Origin: Collinsella aerofaciens | Lineage (GTDB): Bacteria > Actinomycetota > Coriobacteriia > Coriobacteriales > Coriobacteriaceae | Length of the DNA: 6,562 bases | Direction of reading: 5' to 3' | Assembly (NCBI GenBank): GCA_021641225.1 | Contig: JAJWXI010000096.1 | Location: 1 to 6,562, forward strand | Shown here: positions 5,649-6,562 of the stretch, piece by piece | Numbering within the stretch: position 1 is the stretch's first letter | How the letters are laid out: each line of letters opens with the position of its first letter | Made by a program: the position numbers and the translations under genes | The notes under the pieces: generated by a model | Databases searched by the model: none | What the model saw: the letters and a program-made list of their open reading frames with translations, nothing else | What the model was told of the DNA's origin: nothing

Positions 5649-6562
5649 ATGGCTCAATCGAACACCAACATCGACATCCTTCACGGTTCGCTGTGGCGCG
5701 ATATCCCGTTGTTCGCATTACCTGTCGCCATCACCGGCATCCTCGAGCAGCTTTCGAATCTCATCGACACCTTGATGATAGGGCACTTCTCGCCCGACGG
5801 TGGAACGCTTGGCATGGCCGCCGTAGGCTCGACCACACCCATTGCAACCTTGCTCATCATGTTGTTTGTCGGCCTCTCCTTGGGCGCGAACGTCACGATC
5901 GCGCATGCCGTAGGCGCCGGTGATCGTGAGCGCGCGAATCGCTGCGCACACACCGCCGTCGTCCTCGCGCTTCTTGGCGTCGTTGTGACCATCCTGATGG
6001 AGGTCGCGAGCCGACCGGTTTTGCAATGCCTGAGCGTGCCGCCCGAGATCTTTAACGATGCCCTTATCTACCTGCGTGTGTATCTGTTGGGCATCCCGGC
6101 AATCCTGCTATTTAACTTTGAAGCCGCCGTGTTTCGAAGCGTTGGCGTTACGCGCATGCCGCTTGTGGCACTTGCCATCTCGGCGGCCCTCAACGTCGTG
6201 CTCGACGGCATCTTCGTAGCATTCTTGGGCTGGGGCGCTGCTGGTGTGGCGCTGGCCACCGTGCTGTGCTACATCGTAAGCTCCGGATTTCTCTTCACAC
6301 GCCTCCTCAAAGCGGACGAGGCCATTCGCATCGATCCCAGGCGCCTACGCATCGACCGCGAATCGGTCACCAAAATCGTTCGCATCGGGCTTCCCGCAGG
6401 TATCCAGGGCAGTTTCTTTTCGCTGGCAAACATTCTCATCCAAACCTGTATTAACAGTCTGGGCGCTCAGGTCGTGGCTGCATCTTCTGCCGCACTTGCG
6501 CTGGAGTTTGTCTGCTACAGCCTGCTCAACTCGTTTAGTCAGGCATGCACCACGTTCGTGGG
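5649..6562 (+). CDS. MATE-family efflux transporter, 3' truncated
   Basis: The frame from ATG 5649 is open for 304 codons to the right edge with no stop, so the C-terminal third or so is missing (family members are about 440-460 residues with 12 membrane helices). MATE proteins export drugs, dyes or metabolites through the inner membrane in exchange for Na+ or H+. The start MAQSNTNIDILHGSLWRDIP followed by LFALPVAITGILEQLSNLIDTLMIGHF (family helix 1 with the typical N-x-x-D-x-x-M-x-G pattern) is diagnostic. Later hydrophobic helices are at about 60-83, 101-120, 138-160, 169-191, 195-217 and 248-268. The segment VGAGDRERANRC after helix 2 and the VFRSVGVTRMPLVALAISAALNVVLDG region (161-187) are classic MATE features. 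The gene starts 25 bases after aldo/keto reductase 2 on the same strand and may be co-transcribed. Exporting the product of the reductases is attractive but unproven; the ligand is unknown. Confidence 0.93.
   Translation, partial: MAQSNTNIDILHGSLWRDIPLFALPVAITGILEQLSNLIDTLMIGHFSPDGGTLGMAAVGSTTPIATLLIMLFVGLSLGANVTIAHAVGAGDRERANRCAHTAVVLALLGVVVTILMEVASRPVLQCLSVPPEIFNDALIYLRVYLLGIPAILLFNFEAAVFRSVGVTRMPLVALAISAALNVVLDGIFVAFLGWGAAGVALATVLCYIVSSGFLFTRLLKADEAIRIDPRRLRIDRESVTKIVRIGLPAGIQGSFFSLANILIQTCINSLGAQVVAASSAALALEFVCYSLLNSFSQACTTFV

Overview
The window looks like chromosomal DNA of an anaerobic actinobacterium of the class Coriobacteriia, most likely Collinsella or a close relative. This is an inference from the high G+C, the C/G-rich third codon positions, the types of genes and the GGGACTGTCCC-like intergenic repeats. 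No 16S rRNA or other decisive marker is present. I see no RNA genes, CRISPR array, insertion sequence or phage gene, and no gap of more than 300 bases without a gene.

Layout: (1) Bases 1-575, + strand, hold the C-terminal part of a sirtuin of the macrodomain-linked type (SirTM), cut by the window edge. (2) Bases 576-744 are the gap between two convergent genes and carry three degenerate copies of a short GGGACTGTCCC-type repeat. (3) A tRNA-dihydrouridine synthase (about 1698-745) and a LysR-type regulator (2621-1743) lie on the - strand, with a fourth repeat copy between them that overlaps the regulator's stop codon. (4) Bases 2622-2761 form a divergent control region. (5) A tightly packed + strand gene set follows: aldo/keto reductase 1 (2762-3781), a 71-residue unknown protein (3791-4006), a carboxymuconolactone decarboxylase-like/cupin fusion (4010-4762), aldo/keto reductase 2 (4775-5623) and a MATE-family exporter (from 5649, cut by the right edge).

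The + strand genes are separated by only 9, 3, 12 and 25 bases and probably form one operon. The LysR gene is divergent from its first gene, the usual arrangement for a LysR regulator and its target. Taken together, this suggests an inducible module that reduces a reactive carbonyl or quinone-like small molecule with two NADPH-dependent reductases, processes or binds it with the CMD/cupin protein, and possibly exports a product by the MATE pump. The substrate cannot be read from the sequence. This operon, with its unrecognised 71-residue protein, is the best candidate here for an undescribed system.
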